DNA of 64,000 nucleotides from Sulfurospirillum halorespirans DSM 13726 (GTDB lineage Bacteria > Campylobacterota > Campylobacteria > Campylobacterales > Sulfurospirillaceae): positions 868,001-932,000 of the forward strand of contig NZ_CP017111.1 in assembly GCF_001723605.1 (NCBI RefSeq). Reading direction: 5' to 3'. The notes under the pieces were generated by a model. It ran no database searches. It saw nothing but the letters and a program-made list of their open reading frames with translations, and was not told the DNA's origin. Made by a program: the position numbers and the translations under genes. Shown here piece by piece: positions 28,471-37,392 of the stretch (position 1 is the first letter of the stretch; each line of letters begins with the position of its first letter).

Positions 28471-29654
28471 CTAACAATCTCCTTAAGGTAGTTTTTAATG
28501 AATGGATATAAAAGGGCAAGATCAAGCCCCGTGTCAGCTCCTGTGAGCCACAAACGAAGGAGTTTCAAAAAAGGTTCATCTTCAAGCCCACTTTTTTCTG
28601 CCAAATAGGCTTTAAACGCATCAAAGCTCGCACAATAGGGCGCATTTAAAATGAGCTCTTGAAGTAGTTTACTCTCTTTTTCAAAGGTTGTATCCAATGC
28701 TTTTTTGGCAAAGAGTGCATCTACTTTTTGTTTGATCTCATACGTCGTGCTTGCTTCTTCCGTATACAGTTTAGCAAGTTTTCCAATGTTCTCACAGGCG
28801 TACCCGATGCGTTTTGAAAGCTCCATATCAGGGATGCGTTTGATATGCTCACGATTGATAAAGCGCAGTTTATCAATGTCAAAAGGTGCAGGTGATTGTG
28901 AAATCGTTTTGATGTCAAACCACGCGATCGCCTCTTCAAGCGTGAAAATTTCCGTTGGTGCAGGATTGCTCAACAGGAGAAGATAATTCATAATCGCTTC
29001 AGGCATAAACCCTTGGTCTAAAAGTCTCTTAACAGCGCTTTCATCTTTTTGGCACAGAAGCGAAGGCACATGCGTGTAGTGCATCGCTTGGTCATACCCT
29101 ATCGATTTGCGAATATGCTCCTCTTTTGGCGCAGTGGGTTCCTGCTCATTTTCTCGAATGATTGTGGTAACGCCTTGAAGCATATCGTCGCAAGCACAGG
29201 CGAAAGTGTAGGTCGGGTATTTGTCGGTGCGCATAATGACAAAGCTATCACAGGTGGTATCGAGTTTTTTCATACGAATAACAAAGGGTTTTGGAGTGTT
29301 TAAAACCTCATCTGGGCTTAAATGCTCGCATGTTCCAATACAAGGTGACTCCTCGTTTTCATGGAGGCAAAAACAGATAAAGGCTTTTTTCGTGTCCAAA
29401 AGCGTGGAGGCGAATTGGAGGTGGTATTTGAAATTGTTGCTTTGGTAGTAAAGCTGTGAATAGGAAATGCCAAAGAGTTCCAACATCTCTAAAATCTCTT
29501 GGTCTTTGCCTTCGATCGTGCGTGCTCTATCGCCATCTTCAATGCGCACAATGAGTGACTCACCCGCTTGTTTGGCGCAGATGGAATTTAAAAGCGCAAC
29601 TCTGAGGTCATTGACGCTCATATCGCCCGTGGGAGAAGGGGAAAATCTATACAT
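28467..29654 (-). CDS. GluRS-like protein (GltX2-type) with both catalytic motifs lost
   Basis: The 395-residue product is plainly derived from a bacterial glutamyl-tRNA synthetase: RFSPSPTGDM at the start, LIVRIEDGDRART, and a helical C-terminal anticodon-binding part. However, HIGH is replaced by SVND (TGDMSVNDLRVAL), and the KMSKR loop is missing, the region reading SLLCQKDESAVKRLL. Both motifs bind ATP, so tRNA charging is unlikely. The frame is intact and sits between glnS and yggT, where C. jejuni keeps gltX2. It is probably a retained or decaying paralogue, perhaps with another role. Confidence 0.85.
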   Translation of the reverse strand: MYRFSPSPTGDMSVNDLRVALLNSICAKQAGESLIVRIEDGDRARTIEGKDQEILEMLELFGISYSQLYYQSNNFKYHLQFASTLLDTKKAFICFCLHENEESPCIGTCEHLSPDEVLNTPKPFVIRMKKLDTTCDSFVIMRTDKYPTYTFACACDDMLQGVTTIIRENEQEPTAPKEEHIRKSIGYDQAMHYTHVPSLLCQKDESAVKRLLDQGFMPEAIMNYLLLLSNPAPTEIFTLEEAIAWFDIKTISQSPAPFDIDKLRFINREHIKRIPDMELSKRIGYACENIGKLAKLYTEEASTTYEIKQKVDALFAKKALDTTFEKESKLLQELILNAPYCASFDAFKAYLAEKSGLEDEPFLKLLRLWLTGADTGLDLALLYPFIKNYLKEIVR

Positions 29655-31908
29655 GCTTCAACGTCTCAGTCACAAGTTCATTAACTACGGTTGGGTTCGC
29701 TTTGCCACCACTGTTTTTAAGCACTTGTCCTACAAAGAAGCCAAAAAGATTGGTATTGCCTGCTTTAAATTTTGCGACATTGTCAGGGTTTTTGGCGATG
29801 ACTTCATCAATAAGGGGCTTTAATTTTTCAGGATCACTGATCTGTGTTAGCCCTTTTGCTTCAACGATGACGGTTGGATTTTCTCCTGTCATAACCATCT
29901 CTTCAAAGACGTGTTTTGCAATTTTATTGGAAATCGTTCCCTCATCGATCATTGTGACAAGTTCAGCTATCTCTTTAGCGCTAAATTTTAAGGGTGCATC
30001 AAGTTTAAGTTCTCTTGCCACTTCGTTTGCGACGATGTTTGCAAGACTGATCGGACTGTTGACAAAAGTGAGCGTCTCTTCATAAAATGAGGAGAGTTGC
30101 TCATCGCGCGCTAAGATATTGGCGATTTCATGGTTGAGCCCAAGCTCTTTCGTGTAAGTATCAAAATGTGCCTGTTCAGATTCACTCATAGGAGCGACAA
30201 CACCCTCAACGATGGAGGGCTTTTTAGCTTCAGGTTTTGGTGTGGATGGCGTTACTTCTGTCTTTTTAGCCCATGAGTCTTTAAGCCCGACAATTTTATT
30301 AAACACAGGTTTTTCATCGGTGTAATCAATCGGATCAGCGTAAAAATAGCCTTGTCTCTCAAACTGGAATCTCACATCAGGTTTTTCGCTGATAACAGCG
30401 GGTTCTACAAAGGCATGCGTGATTACATGTAAAGAATTAGGATTGAGATCTTCTAAGCCATCGGGTGCTTCGTTAGAGTATAACCGCTCATACAGTCTGA
30501 CTTCGACTTTTTTAGCATGTTTTGCACTGACCCAGTGAATAGCACTTTTCGTTTTAATATTGCTTGTGTCTTCACCACTTTTGGAGTTAGGATGATACTC
30601 TGCTTTTAGTTCTATGATGGTGCCGCTAGCATCTTTCACGACCTCTTTACATGTAAGAATGTACGCATGTTTAAGCCTCACAGGTTGTGTAGGTGTCAAA
30701 CGGTAATAACCCTCAGGAGGATTTTCACTAAAATCATCTCTCTCAATGTAAATCTCACGAGAAAAAGGAAGTTTACGTGAACCCTCTTTAGGCACATCGT
30801 GTGGGAAATAAGAAGCGTCTATCTCTTCTTCACCGTCATAATTTTCGATGGTCACTTTGAGTGGGTCTAGGACACACATCACGCGTGGTACTTTTTGATT
30901 TAAATCGTCGCGGATGCAAAATTCAAGCTGTGCCACATCGACCATCGAGTTTGCTTTGGCGATGCCGATTTGATCGCAAAAATTGAGGATGGATTCGGGT
31001 GTATAGCCTCTTCGTTTATAACCTGCAATGGTCGGAAGGCGAGGGTCATCCCAGCCGTTGACATGGTTGCCGTTCACCAATTCTAAGAGTTTGCGTTTGC
31101 TCATGACCGTATAGTTTATGCCTAAACGTGCAAACTCATGTTGGTAGGGACGAGGAGGGGTAAGATCGAGTGCATCGAGTACCCAGTCGTAAATATCGCG
31201 GTTGTTTTCAAACTCTAGGGTACAGATCGAGTGCGTTACCCCTTCGATGTAGTCGGACAAACAGTGTGCAAAGTCATACATCGGGTAGATGCACCACTCA
31301 TCGCCAGATCTGAAGTGATGGGCATGACGGATGCGATACAGTAGCGGATCGCGCATTTTCATATTGGCAGCACTCATATCGATTTTAGCGCGTAAAACGT
31401 GTTCGCCATCTTTAAACTCGCCCTTTTTCATGCGCGCTAAAAGGTCTAGATTTTCTTCAATGCTGCGTTCTGCAAATTGACTGCGTCGTCCTGCTTCTTT
31501 GATCGTGCCACGGTATTCACGAATCTCTTCTTCATTCAGGCTATCCACATAGGCTTTGCCCATTTTGACAAGCGTCACAGCATAATCGTAAATTTTTGGG
31601 AAATAATCAGAAGCAAAGCGCACATGATCCGCCCAGTTAAACCCAAGCCATGTGACAGCATCTTTAAGCGCTTCAACGTATTTCATGTCTTCCGTCGTTG
31701 GGTTGGTGTCATCCATTCGGAGGTTACAATGCCCGTGATAATCCCGTGCAATGCCAAAATTGATACAGATAGATTTAGCATGTCCAATGTGCGGAAATCC
31801 ATTAGGCTCTGGAGGAAATCTGGTAATAATTTCTTTATACTTTCCAGACTTTAAATCCTCTTCCACAATGGTGCGTAAAAAATCTTTGCTCTCACTCATC
31901 TTATTCAA
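29647..31908 (-). CDS. glnS: Glutaminyl-tRNA synthetase with C-terminal GatB/YqeY domain
   Basis: Class I synthetase charging tRNA-Gln directly. FPPEPNGFPHIGHAKS near residue 31 contains HIGH and VMSKRKL near 270 is the KMSKS loop; both are intact. After the anticodon barrels (to about 570) comes a helical domain like GatB/YqeY (AKEIAELVTMIDEGTISNKI, then FFVGQVLKNSGGKANP), total 753 residues. Such tails are known on Deinococcus GlnRS. C. jejuni lacks glnS and makes Gln-tRNA by transamidation, so this gene was probably acquired. It overlaps gltX-like by 8 bp. Two TTACATGTAA copies inside. Confidence 0.93.
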   Translation of the reverse strand: MNKMSESKDFLRTIVEEDLKSGKYKEIITRFPPEPNGFPHIGHAKSICINFGIARDYHGHCNLRMDDTNPTTEDMKYVEALKDAVTWLGFNWADHVRFASDYFPKIYDYAVTLVKMGKAYVDSLNEEEIREYRGTIKEAGRRSQFAERSIEENLDLLARMKKGEFKDGEHVLRAKIDMSAANMKMRDPLLYRIRHAHHFRSGDEWCIYPMYDFAHCLSDYIEGVTHSICTLEFENNRDIYDWVLDALDLTPPRPYQHEFARLGINYTVMSKRKLLELVNGNHVNGWDDPRLPTIAGYKRRGYTPESILNFCDQIGIAKANSMVDVAQLEFCIRDDLNQKVPRVMCVLDPLKVTIENYDGEEEIDASYFPHDVPKEGSRKLPFSREIYIERDDFSENPPEGYYRLTPTQPVRLKHAYILTCKEVVKDASGTIIELKAEYHPNSKSGEDTSNIKTKSAIHWVSAKHAKKVEVRLYERLYSNEAPDGLEDLNPNSLHVITHAFVEPAVISEKPDVRFQFERQGYFYADPIDYTDEKPVFNKIVGLKDSWAKKTEVTPSTPKPEAKKPSIVEGVVAPMSESEQAHFDTYTKELGLNHEIANILARDEQLSSFYEETLTFVNSPISLANIVANEVARELKLDAPLKFSAKEIAELVTMIDEGTISNKIAKHVFEEMVMTGENPTVIVEAKGLTQISDPEKLKPLIDEVIAKNPDNVAKFKAGNTNLFGFFVGQVLKNSGGKANPTVVNELVTETLKHV

Positions 31909-32040
31909 ACCTTTTTGATTGATAACTCTTATATGCTCTGTATTTTACCATGCTCTGTATTAATTAACCCAAAAGCGTTGATGATTGCATAGGCAAGAAC
32001 CATTAAACTGCTTCTACAAATTGGGAGATATTGAGTAATT

Positions 32041-32062
32041 TTTACTTTACATGTAAAGTAAA
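32041..32062. repeat. 22-bp perfect palindrome containing TTACATGTAA
   Basis: The core TTACATGTAA (32047-32056) is flanked by TTTACT on the left and AGTAAA on the right, making a 22-bp perfect inverted repeat. It lies about 130 bp upstream of the glnS start in a non-coding region. Confidence 0.9.
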
Positions 32063-32111
32063 TAAATAGAAGAAATTAGGAACGATCTACAAGTACCAAG
32101 AATACAAAGTA

Positions 32112-32222
32112 TCACTTTTTTGAATTTTTTTGAATGAGGTTCATTGCGAGAATAACTAACACGATAAGAAGAACATTTAAGAGTATCATTAAAATGAAAA
32201 AAACCTTCAAAGACATGACCAT
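32112..32222 (-). CDS. Possible small membrane protein (about 36 aa)
   Basis: An open frame starting ATG 32222 (or ATG 32216) encodes MVMSLKVFFILMILLNVLLI and continues hydrophobic before a Lys/Asn-rich tail. It would form one membrane helix with a positively charged end. GGGA lies a few bases before the first ATG. It follows the hydrolase gene in the same direction, 68 bp downstream. Small hydrophobic ORFs arise by chance in AT-rich DNA, so this is a tentative call. Confidence 0.4.
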   Translation of the reverse strand: MVMSLKVFFILMILLNVLLIVLVILAMNLIQKNSKK

Positions 32223-32290
32223 CCCTTTTTTAATGAAAGAGGGAAGAGTTCTTTTGACTCTTTCCTCTTCAATAATGATATTATGTGAAA

Positions 32291-33640
32291 CTATCTAGTT
32301 GGAACTCTTGAAGAGAGTGGTGCTGGTTTATACTCTGGTAAAATACGGCAATCACTTTGTGGATTCCATTTTGCATCAAGAGTGCGGCATTTTTGTACAA
32401 CCTCAAAAGGTGTTGGCTTTTTCCTTGTATCAACCCATGTTAAAAGAACATCCATAGCTGCTATATATTGGGCATCGCTTAGATAACTATGCTCTTTGTC
32501 ATTGGTGTAAAGTTGTACCATGTTGTTAGCATGTCCTGCTTTTGCAACAGTCTCTTCCCACGTGCTTGCAAGTTCAACAAATGCAATAGGGTCATTAATA
32601 CCACGCATTGTGATAATAGGTAATGCAATGTTTCCTGTTGGATCGGTATCTTTACCAAAATCCGCAACAGCTGTTGGGTCAGCTTTATAGCGGAGTACTT
32701 TTTTATTGAGTTCTTCATCATTGGACGAACCAACGTATTTTATCGTCTCATTGCCAAAAGGATTGCGACCATTTAAGCGGTTAAAGACAATATCTTGAAA
32801 GTGATTGGTTGCCCAACCAAGATGACCTTGAATGCTTTTCTCTGGGATTTTAATCACATTGGCAATGGTTTTAAGATTCTCTTTTTGTTTCTCAGAGCGT
32901 TCAGCTTCAGGTTTATTAAGCCCTAGGCATTCATTGACTCTTTGTGTAAGATCGTCTTTACTCATCTTAGCATCTTTTGAAGCCAATCCTTGCCAAAGTG
33001 GATATTGCATCTCATTGGCACGTGGGTGATTTTCACAAATAGCTTGCCATACAACTCTTAGATCAAGTCTAAAATCATACGATTTTGTTCCTCCAGCTAA
33101 AACACCACTGGTGAGAAGAACAGCGTCAATTTTTGGCTGAACTTTTGAAAGTGGACCATCTACTTCAGCAGCACGTGCCGCAACACCACCACCCCATGAC
33201 TGCCCATGTAAAATTACTTTTTTTGTCTTTCCTACAAGTTTAGATGCTATAGGTAAAAGGCGTGCAGTATCTTCAGCGGCTGACATAAGTGCCACACCAC
33301 CTTGTCTGTATGAAGTGACAGCGAGTGCATTACCACTCCTGACCCAAATAGACCAACGTTCAAAATCTTCGATAGCACGTTCTGCTTTCGGAAGCTTTCC
33401 TAGTGCTGGACCTCCATGGGAATGCAGAACAAGATTGCCATTCCACTCTTTTGGCTTAGCAACCCAATAATAGGCACCCGCTTCATCTTGTCCTGCCCAA
33501 CATATTGTACCAACGGGAAGGTGTTTGACTTCAGAAGGGCATGGTTGCTCTGTGGGTGCAGCAAAAGAAAAAGAGAGTGCGGTACTTGCTAAAAGACAGC
33601 TTTTGATTAAAATTGATGATAGGTTTGGTTTAGATTTCAT
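32291..33640 (-). CDS. Exported alpha/beta hydrolase (putative esterase)
   Basis: About 449 residues from ATG 33640 (MKSKPNLSSILIKSCLLAST), chosen because it has GGAG upstream and gives a signal peptide; a longer frame begins near 33700. The nucleophile elbow is HGQSWGGG and the oxyanion region LVLHSHGGPA; a late DKEHSYL may supply the His. It is therefore a periplasmic serine hydrolase, substrate unknown. It follows the porin gene after an 82-bp gap with a stem-loop. Neighbouring porin and anion transporter suggest it frees a carboxylate for uptake. Confidence 0.8.
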   Translation of the reverse strand: MKSKPNLSSILIKSCLLASTALSFSFAAPTEQPCPSEVKHLPVGTICWAGQDEAGAYYWVAKPKEWNGNLVLHSHGGPALGKLPKAERAIEDFERWSIWVRSGNALAVTSYRQGGVALMSAAEDTARLLPIASKLVGKTKKVILHGQSWGGGVAARAAEVDGPLSKVQPKIDAVLLTSGVLAGGTKSYDFRLDLRVVWQAICENHPRANEMQYPLWQGLASKDAKMSKDDLTQRVNECLGLNKPEAERSEKQKENLKTIANVIKIPEKSIQGHLGWATNHFQDIVFNRLNGRNPFGNETIKYVGSSNDEELNKKVLRYKADPTAVADFGKDTDPTGNIALPIITMRGINDPIAFVELASTWEETVAKAGHANNMVQLYTNDKEHSYLSDAQYIAAMDVLLTWVDTRKKPTPFEVVQKCRTLDAKWNPQSDCRILPEYKPAPLSSRVPTR

Positions 33641-33672
33641 GATAGATTGCTCCATATCGTTATGTTTTACAC

Positions 33673-33703
33673 CCTTTGAGGCACCATAAAACTGCCTCAA
33701 AGG
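33673..33703 (-). terminator. Stem-loop between porin and hydrolase genes
   Basis: CCTTTGAGGCA (33673-33683) and TGCCTCAAAGG (33693-33703) form an 11-bp perfect stem with a 9-base loop. It lies 20 bp after the porin stop on the minus strand and is not followed by a T-run. It may stop part of the transcripts or protect porin mRNA, setting higher expression of porin than hydrolase. Confidence 0.7.
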
Positions 33704-33722
33704 AACTTACAAAAAGGGTGTG

Positions 33723-34976
33723 TTAAAATTTATAGTTGGCTTTGAACCAAAGTTCTTCGCCTTTACCCGTTCCAGCTGCTGCTGTTTCTGCAGACTCGTC
33801 TCCTAAAATGGTATAAAGTAGTTCAGTCTCTAAGCCTTTAAGTGCACCAATAAATTTGTAACTGCCGTAAAAATCCGTAATGCTTTGATCGTTTTGATTT
33901 GCTGCTTTGGAAGCGACATCAAGCTGTGTATAGCGAGCACCTGCAGTTAAACCAATTTGTTTGAAGTTATAGTTTGCATCCACGGTGTAACCTGAAGTGT
34001 CTGAACTATAGGTTCCAACTCGGACTTGTTTACCTTTAACATAGTTCGGTTGTGCACCACCACCAAGTCCTGCTTTAACGCCTTTATTACCCGCATCATC
34101 GCTAATAGAAGAGTAGGCTACATAGGTTTTAAAATTACCATAGCCAAGGTTGAGCTTTACACCGTACATCGTTGCTTCCTCGTAGTGCTTCCAGTCAGTA
34201 TAAAGATAATTTGCTGCTATACCATAGTCAAAATTGTTGTATTTGTTGGTGTATTCAGCTTCAAAGTAGTAGTCTTCATAGCCTTGAATACGACTGCTTG
34301 CTGTTGAACCTTTTGAGTCATCATCAAAGGTTAAGTATTGGAAGGTGAGTTCAACATTGGGGATAGATTTGTTAATCACCATCGCGGTATAAGCGTAATC
34401 ATGGTCTTTATTGAGCTCTTCAAACTGGCCAACACCACCATCTCCATCAGCTCTATCTTGAAATTTAGTAACAGCACCTACCATAACGCTGGTATCAGGT
34501 AAGTCTGTATTGGTAATCAATGCTCCTTCAAATGATTGAGTAATCATACGCGATGTACTACTCCCAATGAGAGGCGTTTTAATAAATTGACGACCAATTT
34601 TTGCGGTTGTTTTGCCAATGGTATAGTTAACATACGCTTCTGAGAGTTGAGTACCAGAGCCATAGAGGTCATCATTTTGGTTCGTTCCAAAGACCTCTTT
34701 TGCTTCATCGTCAGCAAAAGGAGCCGCACTGGTTTGTGTTGTAAACCCTAAACTAAGGCCGTAAAAAGTACCTGTGTTATAGCGTAATTGCATACCTGTC
34801 AAAAAAATATCAGAGCTTGAATTTGCAAGATCTTTGTCACGGTCAATGTACCATGCACGGAGTTCTCCGCTAATTTTACCCTCTTTAAATGCGTCAGCAA
34901 GAGTATCTGCTGCAAATGAACTGGTCATAAGACCAGCAACGACGATAGCCGCCAAACTAAGTTTAGCTAATTTCAT
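33723..34976 (-). CDS. Outer membrane porin (OprD-like)
   Basis: From ATG 34976 (MKLAKLSLAAIVVAGLMTSSFAA) the protein has a signal peptide and 417 residues; AAGGAG lies 4-9 bases upstream, and the longer frame ahead of it is not coding. The mature part shows regular amphipathic beta strands ending in an aromatic residue (LWFKANYKF), typical of a 16-18-stranded porin. It resembles the OprD family common in Campylobacterota, many of which pass carboxylates. It precedes the hydrolase and follows the response regulator in the same direction. Confidence 0.85.
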   Translation of the reverse strand: MKLAKLSLAAIVVAGLMTSSFAADTLADAFKEGKISGELRAWYIDRDKDLANSSSDIFLTGMQLRYNTGTFYGLSLGFTTQTSAAPFADDEAKEVFGTNQNDDLYGSGTQLSEAYVNYTIGKTTAKIGRQFIKTPLIGSSTSRMITQSFEGALITNTDLPDTSVMVGAVTKFQDRADGDGGVGQFEELNKDHDYAYTAMVINKSIPNVELTFQYLTFDDDSKGSTASSRIQGYEDYYFEAEYTNKYNNFDYGIAANYLYTDWKHYEEATMYGVKLNLGYGNFKTYVAYSSISDDAGNKGVKAGLGGGAQPNYVKGKQVRVGTYSSDTSGYTVDANYNFKQIGLTAGARYTQLDVASKAANQNDQSITDFYGSYKFIGALKGLETELLYTILGDESAETAAAGTGKGEELWFKANYKF

Positions 34977-35097
34977 ACCTTTCTCCTTATGTGAAATAAT
35001 TCTGGGGACAAGAGAAGTGTAGAAGAAAAAAGTTTCTGGAAAGTCGCTTTTTGACCCTTTACAAAAAATGATTTCATCGAATGGTTTAAAGAAGATT

Positions 35098-35107
35098 TTA
35101 CATGTAA
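35098..35107. repeat. TTACATGTAA in the porin upstream region
   Basis: Exact palindrome copy in the gap between the response regulator stop and the porin start, about 120 bp upstream of the porin ATG on the minus strand. Confidence 0.9.
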
Positions 35108-35130
35108 AAAAGTGATTAAAAAAAGAGTTT

Positions 35131-35844
35131 TTAGGATAAAAGAATGCGGTAACCAACCCCTGAGATATTTTCAATGGCTTCTTTTCCTATTTTGGTACGC
35201 AGTTTATTGACAAGGCTTTTAAAGGCACTTTCACTTCCCATATCCTCTTCCCAAAGAGTTGTTTGAATCTCTTCCTTGGAGGTCATACGGCTTTTGTTGG
35301 AGATAAGCTGATCCAAAAGTTTGACCTCTTTTGCCGTAAGAGGATGTATTTCATTATGAAAAGTGATACTACGTTGTTGATAAGAATAAATAGCACCTGT
35401 AATAAATTGCACGCTCAGTATTTTGTTCTGAACTATTTTTCGAGCAGCGCTTTTCAGGGTTTTTTCTAAAATAGTGAAGTCGATAGGTTTAGTAAGATAA
35501 TCGACCAAAGAGAGCTTCACTGCTTCAAAAAGATATTCTTTATCGGTATAAGCGCTCAAAAGAAAGATTTGTGATTTTTCGTCAAATTGGCGTATCCATT
35601 TGACAAACTCAATACCATTGATACCCGGTAAATTAATATCGCAAATAATAATATCAGGATGAAAGATCTCATATATTTTCATTGCTTCTTCGGCAGATTC
35701 AACGGCTAAGATAGTGTTGCTAAAGTAATGAAGAACTTTGGATATAGTTGCACGAATCGAAGCATCATCTTCGATGTAGAGAATATGAAGCGATTTCAGT
35801 GTTGTTTGCAGTGAAAAATCGTTATCTATGTGGTATATTGACAT
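35131..35844 (-). CDS. OmpR-type response regulator
   Basis: A 237-residue two-domain regulator. The receiver (about 15-130) has ILYIEDD, the phosphoacceptor Asp in IIICDINLPG and LTKPI near its end. The C-terminal winged helix has LTAKEVKLLDQLISNK and ISGVGYRILLS. It lies 18 bp after the DASS transporter gene, upstream of the porin, and is probably the partner of the divergent sensor kinase. AAGGAA precedes the ATG. Confidence 0.9.
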   Translation of the reverse strand: MSIYHIDNDFSLQTTLKSLHILYIEDDASIRATISKVLHYFSNTILAVESAEEAMKIYEIFHPDIIICDINLPGINGIEFVKWIRQFDEKSQIFLLSAYTDKEYLFEAVKLSLVDYLTKPIDFTILEKTLKSAARKIVQNKILSVQFITGAIYSYQQRSITFHNEIHPLTAKEVKLLDQLISNKSRMTSKEEIQTTLWEEDMGSESAFKSLVNKLRTKIGKEAIENISGVGYRILLS

Positions 35845-35862
35845 CTCTAATTCCTTTATATC

Positions 35863-37299
35863 TTAATACAATCCAACCATCTTCCACCAAGCTAAACCCA
35901 CTACAATAAAAATAAACTGATTAAGTAAATTGATTATAAATCCAGCACTTAACCACTCTTTTTTACTGACATACCCTGAATCAAAAAGTATCACACCTCT
36001 CGCATGAGTATAAGGTGTAAGTGACCCGTATAAACTACTGGAAAATCCCAAAAGTAAGGCTAATGGATAGATGGGAATGCCCAATTTGACGCCTACGCCT
36101 AAAAAAACAACGTATAAAGCCGCTACTTGTGCCGTACCGCTGGCAAAAAAGTAGTGGGTGTAGGTGTAAATAGCATTCAGTACGACTAAGATAATGACCC
36201 AGTGCATAGAAGTCATACCGTAAAGATGTTCCCCAACCATAGAGCCAAACCATTTAGTGAAGCCCAATTTATGTAAAAATTCTGCCATCATCAACAAAGC
36301 AGAGAGCCAGATAAGCGTATCCCATGCTGTTTTCTCACCTTTAATATCATCCCAACTCAACACACCTGTAACAATCAGTGTAGAAAGACCGATAAGGGCT
36401 GTTGTCGTCGCGTGAATGCCAAAATTGGCACCAAAAATCCAAAGGATTAAGACGCCTAAAAAAGTAAAGCCCATGATGAATTCATTACGAGAAAAAGCCC
36501 CTTTTTTGATGAGTTCATATGTGGCAAAACGATGTGCTTCTCGTGACTCTTCAATACGAGGCTTCATAATGAAATAAAGCGCAATAGGCACAAAAAATAA
36601 AGAGACCAGTGCAGGTATACTTGCAGCAATAAACCAATCCCCCCAGCTTAGCTGAACACCAAAACTACTGGCAAATTTAACAATAAGTGGATTTGCCGCA
36701 TAGGCTGTAATAAAGAGCGTTCCTGTGATGTCATTGATATGACTTATACACATAATGAGGTAAGCGCCCATTTTGTGGCGACTTGGATCATTGGGGTATG
36801 ATTTGAACGTATGGGCTAATGCCGTCGTAATAGGATAAATGATACCACCCGAACGTGCCGTACTGCTGGGTGTTGCAGGGGCTAAGATAAGATCGGCTAA
36901 AGAGAGTGCATAGGCAAGCCCAAGGGTTCGTTTGCCAAAATAGCGAATCATAAGAAGCGCAATGCGTTCACCAAGCCCCGTTTTAATAAACCCTTTTGCC
37001 ATAAAAAATGCAATTACAATGAGCCAAATAAGATCACTGTTGAACCCACTTAAAGCATCCGTAACTGCTTTTTTGGATGAGATGGCTCCGGCAGCTCCGG
37101 TGATCGCAAAAATGGTGATACCCAAAACACCAATGGCTCCCATAGGCATGACATTGAACATAATTGCTGTGATAGTACTCAGAAAGATAATAAGTGTGTG
37201 CCATGAGTGTAATTCTATGGCGTCTGGTCTAATAAACCATGCAATAGATGCAATAAGTGCAATGGTAAAAAGAGGGATGATTTTGACAGTATCCTGCAT
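35863..37299 (-). CDS. DASS family anion transporter (CitT/YflS-like)
   Basis: Inner-membrane di/tricarboxylate transporter of 478 residues with about 12 helices. Family segments include SGFNSDLIWLIVIAFFMAKG near residue 90, APATPSSTARSGGIIYPI near 140 and FGSSLYGSLTPYTHARG-like sequence near the end. Members carry succinate, malate, citrate, tartrate or 2-oxoglutarate; the substrate here is not known. Together with its co-directional regulator, porin and exported hydrolase, it suggests a regulated uptake route for an organic acid. AAGGA precedes the ATG. Confidence 0.88.
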   Translation of the reverse strand: MQDTVKIIPLFTIALIASIAWFIRPDAIELHSWHTLIIFLSTITAIMFNVMPMGAIGVLGITIFAITGAAGAISSKKAVTDALSGFNSDLIWLIVIAFFMAKGFIKTGLGERIALLMIRYFGKRTLGLAYALSLADLILAPATPSSTARSGGIIYPITTALAHTFKSYPNDPSRHKMGAYLIMCISHINDITGTLFITAYAANPLIVKFASSFGVQLSWGDWFIAASIPALVSLFFVPIALYFIMKPRIEESREAHRFATYELIKKGAFSRNEFIMGFTFLGVLILWIFGANFGIHATTTALIGLSTLIVTGVLSWDDIKGEKTAWDTLIWLSALLMMAEFLHKLGFTKWFGSMVGEHLYGMTSMHWVIILVVLNAIYTYTHYFFASGTAQVAALYVVFLGVGVKLGIPIYPLALLLGFSSSLYGSLTPYTHARGVILFDSGYVSKKEWLSAGFIINLLNQFIFIVVGLAWWKMVGLY

Positions 37300-37308
37300 C
37301 TTTAATCC

Positions 37309-37318
37309 TTACATGTAA
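37309..37318. repeat. TTACATGTAA in a divergent promoter region
   Basis: Exact palindrome copy in the 93-bp region between the divergently transcribed DASS transporter and sensor kinase genes, 10 bp upstream of the transporter ATG, next to its ribosome-binding site. Confidence 0.9.
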
Positions 37319-37392
37319 AAGAAGGTAGCGTTATTATAAGCAAAAAAAGTCGCTAATAAGCTTTTTTTTGTTTGTATGTTATGATAATCGCT

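Larger units (their letters stand above)
31909..32290. other. Intergenic region upstream of glnS
   Basis: This 382-bp AT-rich stretch holds the glnS promoter region, a 22-bp perfect palindrome (32041-32062), and a possible 34-36 codon membrane ORF on the minus strand (32112-32222). A short inverted repeat (AAGAGT/ACTCTT near 32240-32266) lies after the hydrolase stop. I saw no RNA gene. Confidence 0.5.

Noticed and set aside
28467-29654. Ordinary functional glutamyl-tRNA synthetase
   Set aside because: Both HIGH and KMSKS motifs are missing in the nucleotide sequence, which I re-read on the minus strand.
34977-35174. N-terminal extension of the porin
   Set aside because: The extension is Phe/Lys-rich low-quality sequence crossing a palindrome; the signal peptide and ribosome-binding site point to ATG 34976.
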